Source of the DNA: Bacteroidia bacterium
GTDB lineage: Bacteria > Bacteroidota > Bacteroidia > Cytophagales > Cyclobacteriaceae
Direction of reading: 5' to 3'
Assembly (NCBI GenBank): GCA_030430675.1
Contig: JAUIKU010000011.1
Span: 1-44,164 of the forward strand
Length of the DNA: 44,164 bases
The position numbers and the translations under genes were made by a program. Position 1 is the first letter of the stretch; the number at the start of each line of letters is the position of its first letter. This document shows, in pieces, positions 9,154 through 19,200 of this stretch. Below the pieces are notes generated by a model. That model made no database searches, was not told where the DNA came from, and saw nothing but the letters and a program-made list of their open reading frames with translations.

Positions 9154-11358
9154 TTAGTTGGCGTACTCTGAAAGAAACTTTATGCGCATAAGCCTCAATT
9201 CTTCCTCAGAAAAATCATCCTCTTCCAGTTCTTCCAGAGCTTTTGTAATACTATCGGATTCGGCATTTAGAAAGTAATCATACAGCTCATCCTGCCGGTC
9301 GTGATCCATAATCTGTTCCACGTAATAATCGAGGTTGAGCTTTGTTCCCGAGTAGCATATCTGTTCTATTTCTCCCAGAAGTTCCTCCATTTTCATATTC
9401 TTTGATTCAGCGATCTCCTCCAGATCCACTTTGCGATCGATCTGCTGAATGATGTGTATCTTGTTCTTGGATTTGTTGACAGCCGATTTAATAACTACAT
9501 CGGAAGCGGTGGTAATATCATTTTCTACCACATAGTTCTTGATGGCGTCGATGAATGGTTGTCCGAATTTATTGACCTTTCCCCTTCCCACGCCATTGAT
9601 TTGAGATAGTTCCTCCCGGGTGGTGGGATATACAATAGCCATTTCTTCCAGTGAGGGATCCTGAAATATCACATACGGAGGCAGCCCCTTCTGCTTGGCA
9701 ATCCGTTTGCGGAGGCTTTTCAGCAGTTCGAACAGGGCTTCGTCATAAGAACGGGTAGTAACGGCTTCATCTGTGATATTGGGTTCTTCCTCCGAAACGT
9801 AGTCGTGGTCCTTCGAGAGCTGCAGTGCATGTGGTTCCTGTAAGAAGGTTCTTCCTTTTTTGGTTAACTTAACTACTCCTACCTGCTCAATATCTTTTTT
9901 AAGGAATCCCAAAAGCATAGATTGCCTCAGAACCGAATTCCAGAATTCCTGGCTTTTGCTCTTGCCGGATCCAAATACGGGAAGATCAAAGTGTTTATAG
10001 CTTTGAACGTATTGGCTATTTACCCCGGTAATAACATGGGTGATATGCTTGATCCCAAAGCGTTCCTCGGTTTGTAACACCGTATTGAGAGCGGTCAGAA
10101 TATATTCTTTCCCCTCAAATTGCTCTTTGGGGTGCCGGCAGTTGTCGCACCATTTGGTTTCTGAACAGTATGGGTCGTCGTAGACTTCTCCAAAATAGTG
10201 CAATAGTTGTTTTCTTCTGCATACCGCTGACTCCGCATAGGAAGCCATTTCTTCCAATAGTAATTTAGCGTTTTCCCGTTCAGTCACCGGTTTGTCCTTG
10301 TTGAACTTCTCCAGCTTAATAATATCGTTGTAGCTGTAGAACATAAGGCAGTTGCCCTCCAACCCGTCACGCCCGGCGCGGCCTGTTTCCTGGTAATAAC
10401 CTTCCAGTGACTTAGGGGTATCGTAATGCACAACGAATCGTACATCCGGTTTGTCTATGCCCATACCAAATGCAATAGTGGCTACGATTACATGTATTTC
10501 TTCGTTAAGAAAATCATCCTGGTTTTTTATCCTGATAGCGCTGTCCAGACCCGCATGATATGGGGCGGCTTTTATGTCGTTTACTCTCAGAAATTCAGCA
10601 ATTTCCTGAACGGTTTTCCTGGAGAGGCAATACACGATGCCGGACTTGCCATGATGCGCCTTGATAAATTTGATAAGCTGTTTTTTGATTGCTTTTTTTG
10701 ACCTGACCTCATAGTACAGGTTTTCCCGGTTAAAGGAGGATTTAAACACATCCGCATCTTCCATTTGCAGGTTTCGCTGGATATCCAGTTTTACCTTGGG
10801 AGTGGCGGTCGCAGTAAGAGCGATAATGGGCAGTTGACCCAGCTGTTCCAGGATGGATTTGATTTTGCGATATTCGGGTCTGAAGTCGTGACCCCATTCC
10901 GATATACAGTGGGCTTCGTCAATAGCGGCAAAAATCAGTTTGGATTCCTTTAGGAACCTTATGTTTTCGGGTTTGGTAAGTGATTCCGGGGCAACATAAA
11001 GCAGTTTCACCTTCCCTTCCAGGGTTTCCTTTTTTACTCTGTTTATTTCACTCTTACTGAGTGTGGAATTCAGAAACTGCGCGTTAACTCCCAGGGCATT
11101 GAGCTGATCTACCTGATTTTTCATCAGGGCGATCAGGGGAGAGATCACGATGGCGGTTCCTTCGAGCATTACCGCAGGCAACTGGTAGCACAAGGATTTT
11201 CCCGCTCCAGTTGGCATAATTACAAACGTATTCTTACCCTTAAGTATATTCTTGATTATGGCCTCTTGATTGCCTCTAAACTGTCCGTATCCGAATACCT
11301 CTTTTAACTTTTCTTTAAGCTGGTCCTTTGGTTCAATCAACATTGGCTCCGACCCCAT
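9154..11358 (-). CDS. recQ: ATP-dependent DNA helicase RecQ
   Basis: The protein is 734 residues from the ATG at 11358; the longer frame starting with TTG at 11388 overlaps a promoter-like element and is not preferred. Walker A (MPTGAGKS, Lys54) and the DEAH box (AAIDEAHCISEWGHDFRPEY, Asp147) are intact, as are the motif VI region (YYQETGRAGRDG) and the RQC zinc cysteines (CRRK, then CSETKWCDNC). An HRDC domain follows (YVIFQDPSLEEMA), then a C-terminal helical region of the HTH_40 type and an acidic tail (LEELEEDDFSEEEL). The length exceeds the E. coli enzyme (about 610) because of this tail. It unwinds 3'-5' and acts in recombination repair and stalled-fork processing. Confidence 0.97.
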   Translation of the reverse strand: MGSEPMLIEPKDQLKEKLKEVFGYGQFRGNQEAIIKNILKGKNTFVIMPTGAGKSLCYQLPAVMLEGTAIVISPLIALMKNQVDQLNALGVNAQFLNSTLSKSEINRVKKETLEGKVKLLYVAPESLTKPENIRFLKESKLIFAAIDEAHCISEWGHDFRPEYRKIKSILEQLGQLPIIALTATATPKVKLDIQRNLQMEDADVFKSSFNRENLYYEVRSKKAIKKQLIKFIKAHHGKSGIVYCLSRKTVQEIAEFLRVNDIKAAPYHAGLDSAIRIKNQDDFLNEEIHVIVATIAFGMGIDKPDVRFVVHYDTPKSLEGYYQETGRAGRDGLEGNCLMFYSYNDIIKLEKFNKDKPVTERENAKLLLEEMASYAESAVCRRKQLLHYFGEVYDDPYCSETKWCDNCRHPKEQFEGKEYILTALNTVLQTEERFGIKHITHVITGVNSQYVQSYKHFDLPVFGSGKSKSQEFWNSVLRQSMLLGFLKKDIEQVGVVKLTKKGRTFLQEPHALQLSKDHDYVSEEEPNITDEAVTTRSYDEALFELLKSLRKRIAKQKGLPPYVIFQDPSLEEMAIVYPTTREELSQINGVGRGKVNKFGQPFIDAIKNYVVENDITTASDVVIKSAVNKSKNKIHIIQQIDRKVDLEEIAESKNMKMEELLGEIEQICYSGTKLNLDYYVEQIMDHDRQDELYDYFLNAESDSITKALEELEEDDFSEEELRLMRIKFLSEYAN

Positions 11359-11385
11359 AGATTCCTTAATTTTTTTATCTTTAAA

Positions 11386-11393
11386 CAAATTTA
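11386..11393 (-). promoter_or_regulatory. Candidate -7 element of the recQ promoter (TAAATTTG)
   Basis: Read on the minus strand, 11393 to 11386 is TAAATTTG, an exact match to the Bacteroidota sigma-ABfr -7 consensus TAnnTTTG. A TTG (minus strand, 11412-11410) lies 16 bases upstream, slightly closer than the usual -33 spacing. Transcription would begin near 11380, leaving a leader of about 22 bases before the ATG at 11358. The match is a single short motif in AT-rich DNA, so it is a candidate only. Confidence 0.45.
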
Positions 11394-11412
11394 TAGTAAG
11401 GCCATCTCACAA

Positions 11413-12381
11413 TTGAATTTAAGAAAAAATATCCGAGAAACAGCCAAAAATGTACTCCTAAATGAGGCCCGGGCTATCGAAAAAGTAAGTGGCTCAATTG
11501 ATGACGGATTTGAGTCTTCGGTTAGAGCAATTCTTGAATGCAAGGGCAGGGTAGTGGTATCCGGTATTGGCAAAAGCGCCATCGTTGCCAGTAAGATTAC
11601 CGCCACTCTAAATTCCACCGGCACACCGTCCATCTATATGCACGCCGCAGACGCTATACACGGCGATCTGGGTATGATTCAGAAACAGGATATTGTAATG
11701 CTGCTGTCAAAAAGTGGCAATACACCGGAGATCAAGGTACTTATTCCGCTGGTTAAACGCACCGGCTGCCTGTTAATTGGGCTGGTCAGTAGTTTGGAGT
11801 CGGATCTGGCACGACAGGCCGACCACGTCATCAATGGGACAATAGAGGAGGAGGCCTGTCCGCTGAATCTGGCACCTACTACCAGCACCACTGTACATAT
11901 GGCACTGGGGGATGCGCTAGCGGTATGTTTGTTGGAAGCCCGCGGGTTTACCAGTACGGATTTTGCCCAATTTCACCCGGGTGGTTCGCTGGGCAAACAG
12001 TTATATCTCAAGGTGGCGGATATTTATCCCAACAACCAGTGTCCGGTAGTATTGACAAATGCCAGTGTAGAAGAGATCATCCTGGAAATGACTTCTAAAC
12101 GATTGGGTGCAACGGCAGTGGTGGATGAATCCCGTATGTTAAAAGGTATCATTACCGACGGTGACCTCAGAAGGATGTTGAATAACAGGGATACCCTGGG
12201 TAACGTAAAAGCCGAAGAAATTATGTCGCCAAATCCGTGCACCGTCGATAAAGATTATTACGCAGCCCGGGCACTGGCCATCATGCAGCAGCATAATATC
12301 ACACAACTGGTAGTCACTGAAGACGAAAAAGTCCTGGGCTTTGTTCATCTTCACGATTTACTGAAAGAAGGAATCATATGA
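11413..12381 (+). CDS. kpsF: KpsF/GutQ-type sugar-phosphate isomerase (D-arabinose-5-phosphate isomerase)
   Basis: This 322-residue protein has an N-terminal SIS domain (VVSGIGKSAIVASKITATLNSTG, HAADAIHGDLGM, LLSKSGNTPEI) and two C-terminal CBS repeats (from about 205; ATAVVDESRMLKGIITDGDLRR and TQLVVTEDEKVLGFVHLHDLL). That is the standard KpsF/KdsD architecture and length. It interconverts ribulose-5-phosphate and arabinose-5-phosphate, the first step to Kdo for lipopolysaccharide. The only sensible start is the TTG at 11413: no in-frame ATG exists upstream within the recQ intergenic region. It diverges from recQ across only 54 bases and its stop overlaps the manC start by 4 bases (ATGA), which suggests translational coupling. 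Confidence 0.93.
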   Translation: MNLRKNIRETAKNVLLNEARAIEKVSGSIDDGFESSVRAILECKGRVVVSGIGKSAIVASKITATLNSTGTPSIYMHAADAIHGDLGMIQKQDIVMLLSKSGNTPEIKVLIPLVKRTGCLLIGLVSSLESDLARQADHVINGTIEEEACPLNLAPTTSTTVHMALGDALAVCLLEARGFTSTDFAQFHPGGSLGKQLYLKVADIYPNNQCPVVLTNASVEEIILEMTSKRLGATAVVDESRMLKGIITDGDLRRMLNNRDTLGNVKAEEIMSPNPCTVDKDYYAARALAIMQQHNITQLVVTEDEKVLGFVHLHDLLKEGII

Positions 12382-13457
12382 ATAAGAAGGATAACTATGT
12401 GGTTATTATGGCCGGAGGAGTGGGCAGCAGGTTCTGGCCCTACAGTCGAAATTACCGGCCTAAGCAGTTTCTGGATGTACTGGACACCGGGGAATCCCTG
12501 ATCCAGTTAACCAATAATCGGTTTAAAGGCATTTGCCCCCAGGAGAATGTTTACGTGGTTACTAATGATTCCTATGTAGACCTGGTTAAGGAGCATCTGC
12601 CGGAACTTTCGGATGACCAAATTCTGGCAGAACCTGTAGGTAGGAATACTGCACCATGTATTGCCTATGCCAGTTATAAAATTGCTTCCAGAAACAAGAA
12701 TGCCAATATCATAGTGACTCCTTCCGACCATACGGTTTTCAAAGAGAGGGAATTTGAAGAAACTGTAACCCTGGCACTTGCGTCTGCATCGAGTTCTGAT
12801 AGAATAATTACCATTGGTATTAAACCGAGCAGACCAGAAACGGGCTATGGCTATATACAGTTTCTCCCGGAATCGGGCGACCAGATAAAAAAGGTCAAAA
12901 CATTTACTGAAAAGCCAGAATTGGAGTTGGCTCAGAAATTTGTTGAAAGCGGGGAATTTGTATGGAATGCGGGAATTTTTATTTGGAACGTCAATACCAT
13001 AAAGACTGCCTTCGAACAGTTTCTACCGGATATGGCCGACCTGTTTACCAGAGGAGATGCCATGTTCTACTCGGATGAGGAGCCGCCGTTCATTCGAAAT
13101 GTTTATTCCCAATGCAAGAATATTTCTATCGACTACGGAGTGATGGAAAAGGCACCCAATGTCTATGTGGTACAGGCCGATTTTGGTTGGTCGGATATCG
13201 GTTCGTGGGCCACATTACACGATTTGAAGCATAAAGATGATAATAACAATGTCTTTGAAGCCAACACAATGGCCTATGATACCAAAAACTGTATTGTCAA
13301 GGGTCCGCCGGAAAAGCTAATTGTGATTCAGGGACTGGATGGCTATTTAGTAGCAGATATTGACAATGTGCTGTTGATTTGCGAAAAAGACAATGAGCGT
13401 CAGTTCCGTGATTTCTCTTCTGATATCAAGGCCAGGAAGATGACAGAGTATCTATAA
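12378..13457 (+). CDS. manC: Mannose-1-phosphate guanylyltransferase (single-domain)
   Basis: This 359-residue protein carries the nucleotidyltransferase signature MAGGVGSRFWPYSRNYRPKQFLD at its N-terminus, then EPVGRNTAPC, VTPSDHTV, FTEKPELE, WNAGIFIW and DYGVMEKA, all typical of GDP-mannose pyrophosphorylases. It makes GDP-mannose from mannose-1-phosphate and GTP. The length corresponds to the pyrophosphorylase domain with its left-handed beta-helix; the C-terminal phosphomannose isomerase (cupin) domain of bifunctional ManC/AlgA is absent. The ATG overlaps the kpsF stop by 4 bases. Its stop overlaps that of convergent rlmB by 6 bases. GDP-mannose could feed the polysaccharide locus further right or the DUF2723 glycosyltransferase. 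Confidence 0.95.
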   Translation: MNKKDNYVVIMAGGVGSRFWPYSRNYRPKQFLDVLDTGESLIQLTNNRFKGICPQENVYVVTNDSYVDLVKEHLPELSDDQILAEPVGRNTAPCIAYASYKIASRNKNANIIVTPSDHTVFKEREFEETVTLALASASSSDRIITIGIKPSRPETGYGYIQFLPESGDQIKKVKTFTEKPELELAQKFVESGEFVWNAGIFIWNVNTIKTAFEQFLPDMADLFTRGDAMFYSDEEPPFIRNVYSQCKNISIDYGVMEKAPNVYVVQADFGWSDIGSWATLHDLKHKDDNNNVFEANTMAYDTKNCIVKGPPEKLIVIQGLDGYLVADIDNVLLICEKDNERQFRDFSSDIKARKMTEYL

Positions 13458-14195
13458 CAGTCGTTGTCTGACGCACTCAAACAATACCAGGGCAGTGGCG
13501 ACCGAAACGTTAAGGGAGGAAATATTGCCGGCCATGGGTATTTTTGCATGTCGATCGCAAAGTTCGAGCAATCCCGGAGTAACTCCGTCCTGTTCCGAAC
13601 CCATGAGAATGGCCGTTGGCACTTTTAAGTCCACAGAATAGATCATGTCATGGGCTTTTTCCGAACAGGCCACCACCTGAAGTCCGCTGAGTTGTATGTC
13701 CTGCAGGCACTTTTTGAGATTGGCCACTCTGCAAACCGGCAAAAAATTCAGGGCACCGGCGGAGGCTTTAATAGCGTCACCGGTGATCTGTGCGTGCCCC
13801 TTGTGTTCCACTACTATGGCATCCGCACCAGCCGCGTCAGCCGAACGGGCAATGGCTCCGAAGTTTCTCACATCCGTGACCCGGTCTAAAACCGCAATCA
13901 AAGGGGAACGGCCGGAAGAAAAGGCTTGAGAAATAACATGGTCCAGTGAGGCATAACTAACAGCCGACAACAGGCAAACCACTCCCTGATGGTTTTTCCT
14001 GGTATAGCGGTTGAGCTTCTGCGACGGTACTCTTTGCATAGGTACACCATGTGCTCTGGCCAGTGATATTAATTCCCTTAACAGGGGATTGTTTAGATTT
14101 TTCTGGATCAGGATCTTATCGATTTCTCTTCCGGCGTTAATCGCTTCAATAATCGCCCGGGTCCCAAACAGAAAGGTCTTGTCCGGTGGGGTCAT
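13452..14195 (-). CDS. rlmB: 23S rRNA 2'-O-methyltransferase RlmB (SpoU/TrmH family)
   Basis: The protein is 247 residues from the ATG at 14195 (MTPPDKTFLFGTRAIIEAI); an upstream TTG at 14216 is not preferred. The N-terminal substrate-binding domain (LFGTRAIIEAINAGREIDKILIQK) precedes the SPOUT knot with LDRVTDVRNFGAIARSADAAG, ILMGSEQDGV and ISSLNVSVATALVLFE, the three SpoU motifs. It is expected to methylate the ribose of G2251 in 23S rRNA; a TrmH-type tRNA target cannot be excluded without alignment. The start codon overlaps the stop of the upstream GWxTD gene (ATGA, 14192-14195), implying coupled translation. Its stop overlaps that of convergent manC. Confidence 0.93.
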   Translation of the reverse strand: MTPPDKTFLFGTRAIIEAINAGREIDKILIQKNLNNPLLRELISLARAHGVPMQRVPSQKLNRYTRKNHQGVVCLLSAVSYASLDHVISQAFSSGRSPLIAVLDRVTDVRNFGAIARSADAAGADAIVVEHKGHAQITGDAIKASAGALNFLPVCRVANLKKCLQDIQLSGLQVVACSEKAHDMIYSVDLKVPTAILMGSEQDGVTPGLLELCDRHAKIPMAGNISSLNVSVATALVLFECVRQRLL

Positions 14196-15382
14196 GGCGC
14201 CAGCCCCTCTCTCCAACGGTCAATGGCCCTGAACCAGGACCGGTCATATGATTTATCCCGGTACAACTCGTAATGGTTGTTGGAAAAGATATTTCTGACT
14301 TTCTTAAACTCAAAGTTGATCTCTTCTCCACCAATATCCAGATAACCCCAAATTTCCGAATCAATCTGTTTGGTTACTGTCAATGGCCGCCCCAAAATTG
14401 CATAGATCATGCCTTTATCCGTCTTCCAGCCTTCTTTGTAACTGGAAAACAAACTATTGGCCTCTTGAATATTTTGGTAGAAGTTCTTAATGGCTACCCT
14501 TGCCTTTTCCGGCGACCCTACGGTCGCTAACCAGAATTTGTCCAACGCCTGTTTGCTGGAGAAATCTTGTGCCAGTGTTTCATATTCCCTTTTTGTGGTA
14601 ATATAAATAAGAGGTTCAGTAAGGTCGGTGATTTTCTTGGGTTGGGGAAAATGTTCATCCGTTACCAGTAGCGAAACACCCATGGTAGTGGAGCTATCGG
14701 CCTGGAAAAAATAAAGCCCTTCTTTTTCAGGTGCAAAAATGCTATTAGCGGTGACCGTGAATACAGAATCAATAGAGAGCGCAGCATTGCTATTGCCGGG
14801 TCTAATGGTCATTGGTGGCCTGGCCGGGTCAAAATCGTGACTGTAATAAAAAACATAAATACTATCGCTGAGATTGTGTCTGATCATAACATTATCCCCC
14901 TGGTGAACAAAAGGAGCAACCAATGGGAGTGGGGGCTGCCAAAGGGAAATACCTCCTGAAGGGTGGAATGCACTCATGGGAAAATGTTCCTGAAATATCC
15001 ACTGCCGGGCCTGCCAGATGAAAGTAATAGTCACTTTGGTAGGTATTTCATCACCATCTATACTCCAATTGAGCACTTTTTGCGAATCCTGCGGTTTGAT
15101 CAGGGTGGAATCACCAAAAGTATTTCCGTTAAGGGTCCAGGAGTATTGAATCCACAAAGAATCCGTTACCGGCATCCTAAAGTCCATTACCGCGTAAATC
15201 AGAAAAGGTTCGCCATCCAGCACAGCAAATCGACAGTTGACCGGTGACTCGGGTTGGTACATGTCCAGAACATTCAAGCTACTTTCCTGGGCCATACTAA
15301 CACGGGGCAATATTGAGATAAGCAGAACCATATAAAGCATCTCTAAAAGATGCTTCCAATGGCGATATTTAACCTGGGACAT
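14192..15382 (-). CDS. Exported GWxTD-domain protein
   Basis: This 396-residue protein starts with a signal peptide (MLYMVLLISILPRVSMAQ). The C-terminal GWxTD domain is recognisable: SKQALDKFWLATVGSPEKARVAIKNFY precedes YKEGWKTDKGMIYAILGRP, with the name-giving GWKTD near 317-321, followed by EIWGYLDIGGEEINFEFKK. The middle region is beta-rich. GWxTD proteins occur mainly in Bacteroidota and neighbours; their biochemical function is unknown. It is translationally coupled to rlmB, a pairing that is odd in cellular terms because one protein is exported and the other modifies ribosomes. ATG start at 15382, 59 bases from the divergent region upstream of the methyltransferase. Confidence 0.92.
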   Translation of the reverse strand: MSQVKYRHWKHLLEMLYMVLLISILPRVSMAQESSLNVLDMYQPESPVNCRFAVLDGEPFLIYAVMDFRMPVTDSLWIQYSWTLNGNTFGDSTLIKPQDSQKVLNWSIDGDEIPTKVTITFIWQARQWIFQEHFPMSAFHPSGGISLWQPPLPLVAPFVHQGDNVMIRHNLSDSIYVFYYSHDFDPARPPMTIRPGNSNAALSIDSVFTVTANSIFAPEKEGLYFFQADSSTTMGVSLLVTDEHFPQPKKITDLTEPLIYITTKREYETLAQDFSSKQALDKFWLATVGSPEKARVAIKNFYQNIQEANSLFSSYKEGWKTDKGMIYAILGRPLTVTKQIDSEIWGYLDIGGEEINFEFKKVRNIFSNNHYELYRDKSYDRSWFRAIDRWREGLAP

Positions 15383-15477
15383 TTTTAATATTAAAGAAAT
15401 TAGCCCAATTATTAAACCGGCATTCTCAACATCTTTTCATTTTGACCTATCTTTGGCCCCATCAGCAGCAATCTTTA

Positions 15478-16251
15478 ATGCCAGTATACACCACAGAAAT
15501 TACCAGCGACAGTCTTAGTTCAGACAACCCCATCCACCAGCGGTTAATAAAAGCATATTACCTGGCCCTTCCATTTATAGAGGGCGATCTATTGGAGATT
15601 GGCTGTGGTGAAGGCCGGGGGATTGAATTACTACTGCCAAAATGCCAACGATACGTGGCTATTGACAAAATCGCTGCAGTTATTGAGAAGTTGCAAGCGC
15701 AATATCGTTCGGTCGATTTCCGTCAGATGAACATCCCCCCGATCCCGGAATTTGAGGATAATTCATTCGACAGGATTATCAGCTTTCAGGTAATAGAACA
15801 CATCAAAGACGATAGACTGTACCTGCAGGAAATAAAACGTATACTAAGACCAGGAGGAATTGCCCTGGTCACCACTCCCAACCGTAAGTTCACACTGACC
15901 AGAAACCCATGGCATCAAAGAGAATATTTAAGCCAGGAGCTTTTCCAGTTAGCCCGATCAGTATTTGATCAGGTGGAAATAAAAGGTATTGGAGGGAATA
16001 AAAAGGTAATGGATTATTATCTGCAAAATAAGCAGTCTGTTGAGAAGATTACCAGGTTTGATATATTCGACCTTCAACACCGTCTACCGGCCAGTTGGCT
16101 GCGGTTACCCTACGATGTTTTAAACCGGGTAAACCGTCGCAGGCTACAAAAGCAGGATGATCAACTGGTGGCTGACATTTCCCATACCGACTATGAGTTG
16201 AGGGATGATGCGGAACAGGGACTGGATCTTTTCTGTGTACTTACCAAATAA
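15478..16251 (+). CDS. Class I SAM-dependent methyltransferase
   Basis: The frame opens with a TTG at 15442, but the ATG at 15478 (MPVYTTEITSDS) is the better start and gives 257 residues. Motif I is LLEIGCGEGRGIELL, motif II-like YVAIDKI, and the motif IV region reads FDRIISFQVIEHIKDDRLYLQEIKRILRPGGIALVTTPNR, typical of Methyltransf_11/25 enzymes. The C-terminal third (LQHRLPASWLRLPYDVLNRVNRR) is not diagnostic. The substrate is unknown; such enzymes in Bacteroidota often act on lipids, quinones or glycans. Its TAA stop directly abuts the stop of the convergent DUF2723 gene. Confidence 0.88.
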   Translation: MPVYTTEITSDSLSSDNPIHQRLIKAYYLALPFIEGDLLEIGCGEGRGIELLLPKCQRYVAIDKIAAVIEKLQAQYRSVDFRQMNIPPIPEFEDNSFDRIISFQVIEHIKDDRLYLQEIKRILRPGGIALVTTPNRKFTLTRNPWHQREYLSQELFQLARSVFDQVEIKGIGGNKKVMDYYLQNKQSVEKITRFDIFDLQHRLPASWLRLPYDVLNRVNRRRLQKQDDQLVADISHTDYELRDDAEQGLDLFCVLTK

Positions 16252-19200
16252 CTAGTTTTGGAATATCCCGTAATGCTGCAGGAATATTTCTTCCAATTCC
16301 TGAGCTTTATCGGTCTGTCCCATAGCCTTCATTGTATTTCTCAGGACATCCAGAATACGCAGGTTGATATAAGTATCGCGGTTGGTAATTCCTTCACGTG
16401 TCAGGTAAGACAATTCCTTATCCGCTCTGGTAGAGAGTACTTGTGAAACCTCCAGGGCCTTATCCACTTCATCCACTTCAAATAACAGCCTGACCATATC
16501 GGCGCTATAAATGTCATACGGAACGGATATATCGGGCATGGTCTCCAGACTTTTCATTAACACATCGCGCGCTTTTTCCATCTTGTTTTCTGCAATAAGC
16601 GCTTCAGCCAGGTTGTTGATATAGGAGCGATGCACCGAAACTGCCTTATCCTTGTAATCTTCCGTGGTATAATAGGTGCCGGGATTGTTCAATTCTCTCC
16701 ACCTGAACTTATTCATTACATTCTCATACATCACCTCTGTGTTCACCTGATTTTGGGAAGGGTTAAAATCCAGTTCACGGTCCAGTGAAGCATTTGCCAG
16801 TGCTTGCTTCTTGCTGTCAATGGGCAACAGCCGGAATGTTGCGCCCTCCTGAACCACATGGTCGCGGAAATTGAGGTTCACATTCATCAGGGAGGTCTGG
16901 TTGAAGTAAATAGGGCGCTCCCAGTTGTTGGTGGCAATTATATCCAGCAGCGCCAGGTCATTTTTGTAAAGCGCTCCTCCTTTTATAGGTATCACCATTT
17001 GATTGGTGACCAGGTTTTCTTTGCCTCTGGGAATTAGTCCTTTTTCAACTACTTCCGCACTATCCACATTCAACACCACTTGTTTGGAAGGCATAATGCT
17101 CACAGAGTCACCGAAAGAGGTGGGTAATCTGAGTAAATCGCTCTCGTTCCTGATCAGGTTTAGATATTGCCTGAGATCAACGGCCTTTCCTTTTAATCTG
17201 GGATCTTCCCTTACCAGCAGATAATCATTGGATCCCCCTTGCTTGTAGTTTTTCGGGGTCAATGAAAGTGGAAGGGGCTCGGATTCGTAGGTTTGGCGTC
17301 GCATCTGATCTATGTACCAGTCGGTAGCGAAATAGGTGAGTACAATAACCCTGACGTCGGTGCGCACGCCTTCTACTTCCTGGGCATACCAGAGTGGAAA
17401 GGTATCGTTGTCTCCCCCGGTAAACAGTATGGCATTCGGGGCACAGGATTCCAGGTAATTTATTGCGGAATCCACTGAGAAATAACGGTTGGAACGATCG
17501 TGGTCATCCCATCCCTGGGCCGCCATTATCACCGGCACCAATAGGGTAACACCGGTTGCTACCAGCGGAGCCTGGGATTCAGACAAATATTTTTTGAGCC
17601 AATGGGCCAGGGTCATGGTACCAAATCCGATCCAGATGGCAAAAGCATAGAAGGAACCGACATAAATGTAGTCCCGCTCTCTTGGTTCTATGGGAGGGGA
17701 GTTGAGGTAAAGTATAAGGGCAATCCCTGTGAGAAAAAATAGTGATAAAACTACCCAGAATCCCTTTTTGTCCCTGTTGTACTGGAAGAACATACCCACC
17801 AGGCCTAAAATCAGAGGTAGCATGTAGTAATTGTTACGGGCCTTGTTTTCGGCGTATCTCTCCGGAAGATCTTTCTTAGAATCCCATGGGTTTAACCAGC
17901 GGGCATCCTGGACATCGCTTTCCCGACCGGCAAAATTCCACATAAAATAGCGGAAGTACATATGGCCCAACTGATGCTTAAACATGAAACGGATATTATC
18001 GATAAAAGAGGGGACTTCACCATCTCTCAGCCCCAATACCTCTTGATAACGAGATACATGGTTGTCATCATTGCTGTAGATCCGGGGAAGAATAGTAGTC
18101 TGCTGGGGATCGTAGACATTCTCAATTTTATACTGGGCGATCTCATACTTGTCCTTGCCTTTGACGTAAACCGGTTTACCCTTTTTTTGATCGGTCAACT
18201 GGGCGGTGTAATATCTGCCGTGCAACAAAGGCCGGTACCCGTATTGCTCTCTCTTCAGGTAGGAAACAATACTCATGATATCGTCCGGGTTGTTCTGGTC
18301 AATGGGAGTGTTGTAATTTGACCGGATTACAATAATGGTATAGCTGGAATAACCTATCAGCACAAAGGCCAGGGACAACAAAGCAGTATTCAGGATCTGC
18401 CGGTGCTGCGATTGGGTCCTGTAAATACCATACACCAGTCCCCCTAGCAGCAGTAAGGAGATGACAATGATACCGGACCCGAATGGAAGCCCCAGGTTAT
18501 TGACAAAGAATATTTCGAAGGATCCGGCCAAACTGGGAAGGCCTGGAATGATTCCTGTCATGATGGTAACGATAATCAATCCGCTTACCAGCATGGTGGC
18601 CACAAAACCCATTGTACTGGGTTGATATTTCTTGTAATAGTAGATCATGGCCAGCGCCGGGATGGTCACCAGATTCAACAGGTGTACCCCAATGGACAAT
18701 CCCATCATGTAGGCGATAAGAATGAGCCAGCGGTTTGCTTTGCTCTCATCGCTGATACGTTCCCATTTCAGTATGGCCCAAAATACGAAAGCGGTAAAAA
18801 AAGAAGACATGGCATACACTTCTGCCTCACCGGCGGAGAACCAGAAAGAATCTGAAAAGGTATAGGCAAGTGCCCCGATAGCGCTTCCTCCCAGAATAGT
18901 GAATGCCTGGGATTGAGTGGGCTCATTTTCGCCGATATTGAACAGCTTTCGGCCCAGTAAGGAAATGGACCAAAAGAGGAACAGAATGGTAAACCCCGAA
19001 CTCAATACACTGATCATATTTATCCAGTAGGCTACCTGGCTGGTATCGCCGAATGCCAGGAACGAAAAGATCCTGCCCATCAGTAGAAAAAATGGTGCTC
19101 CGGGAGGGTGAGGAACCTGAAGTTTATAGCTGGAAGCAATAAACTCTCCACAATCCCAGAAACTGGCAGTTTCTTCCACGGTCAACATATATACAATTGT

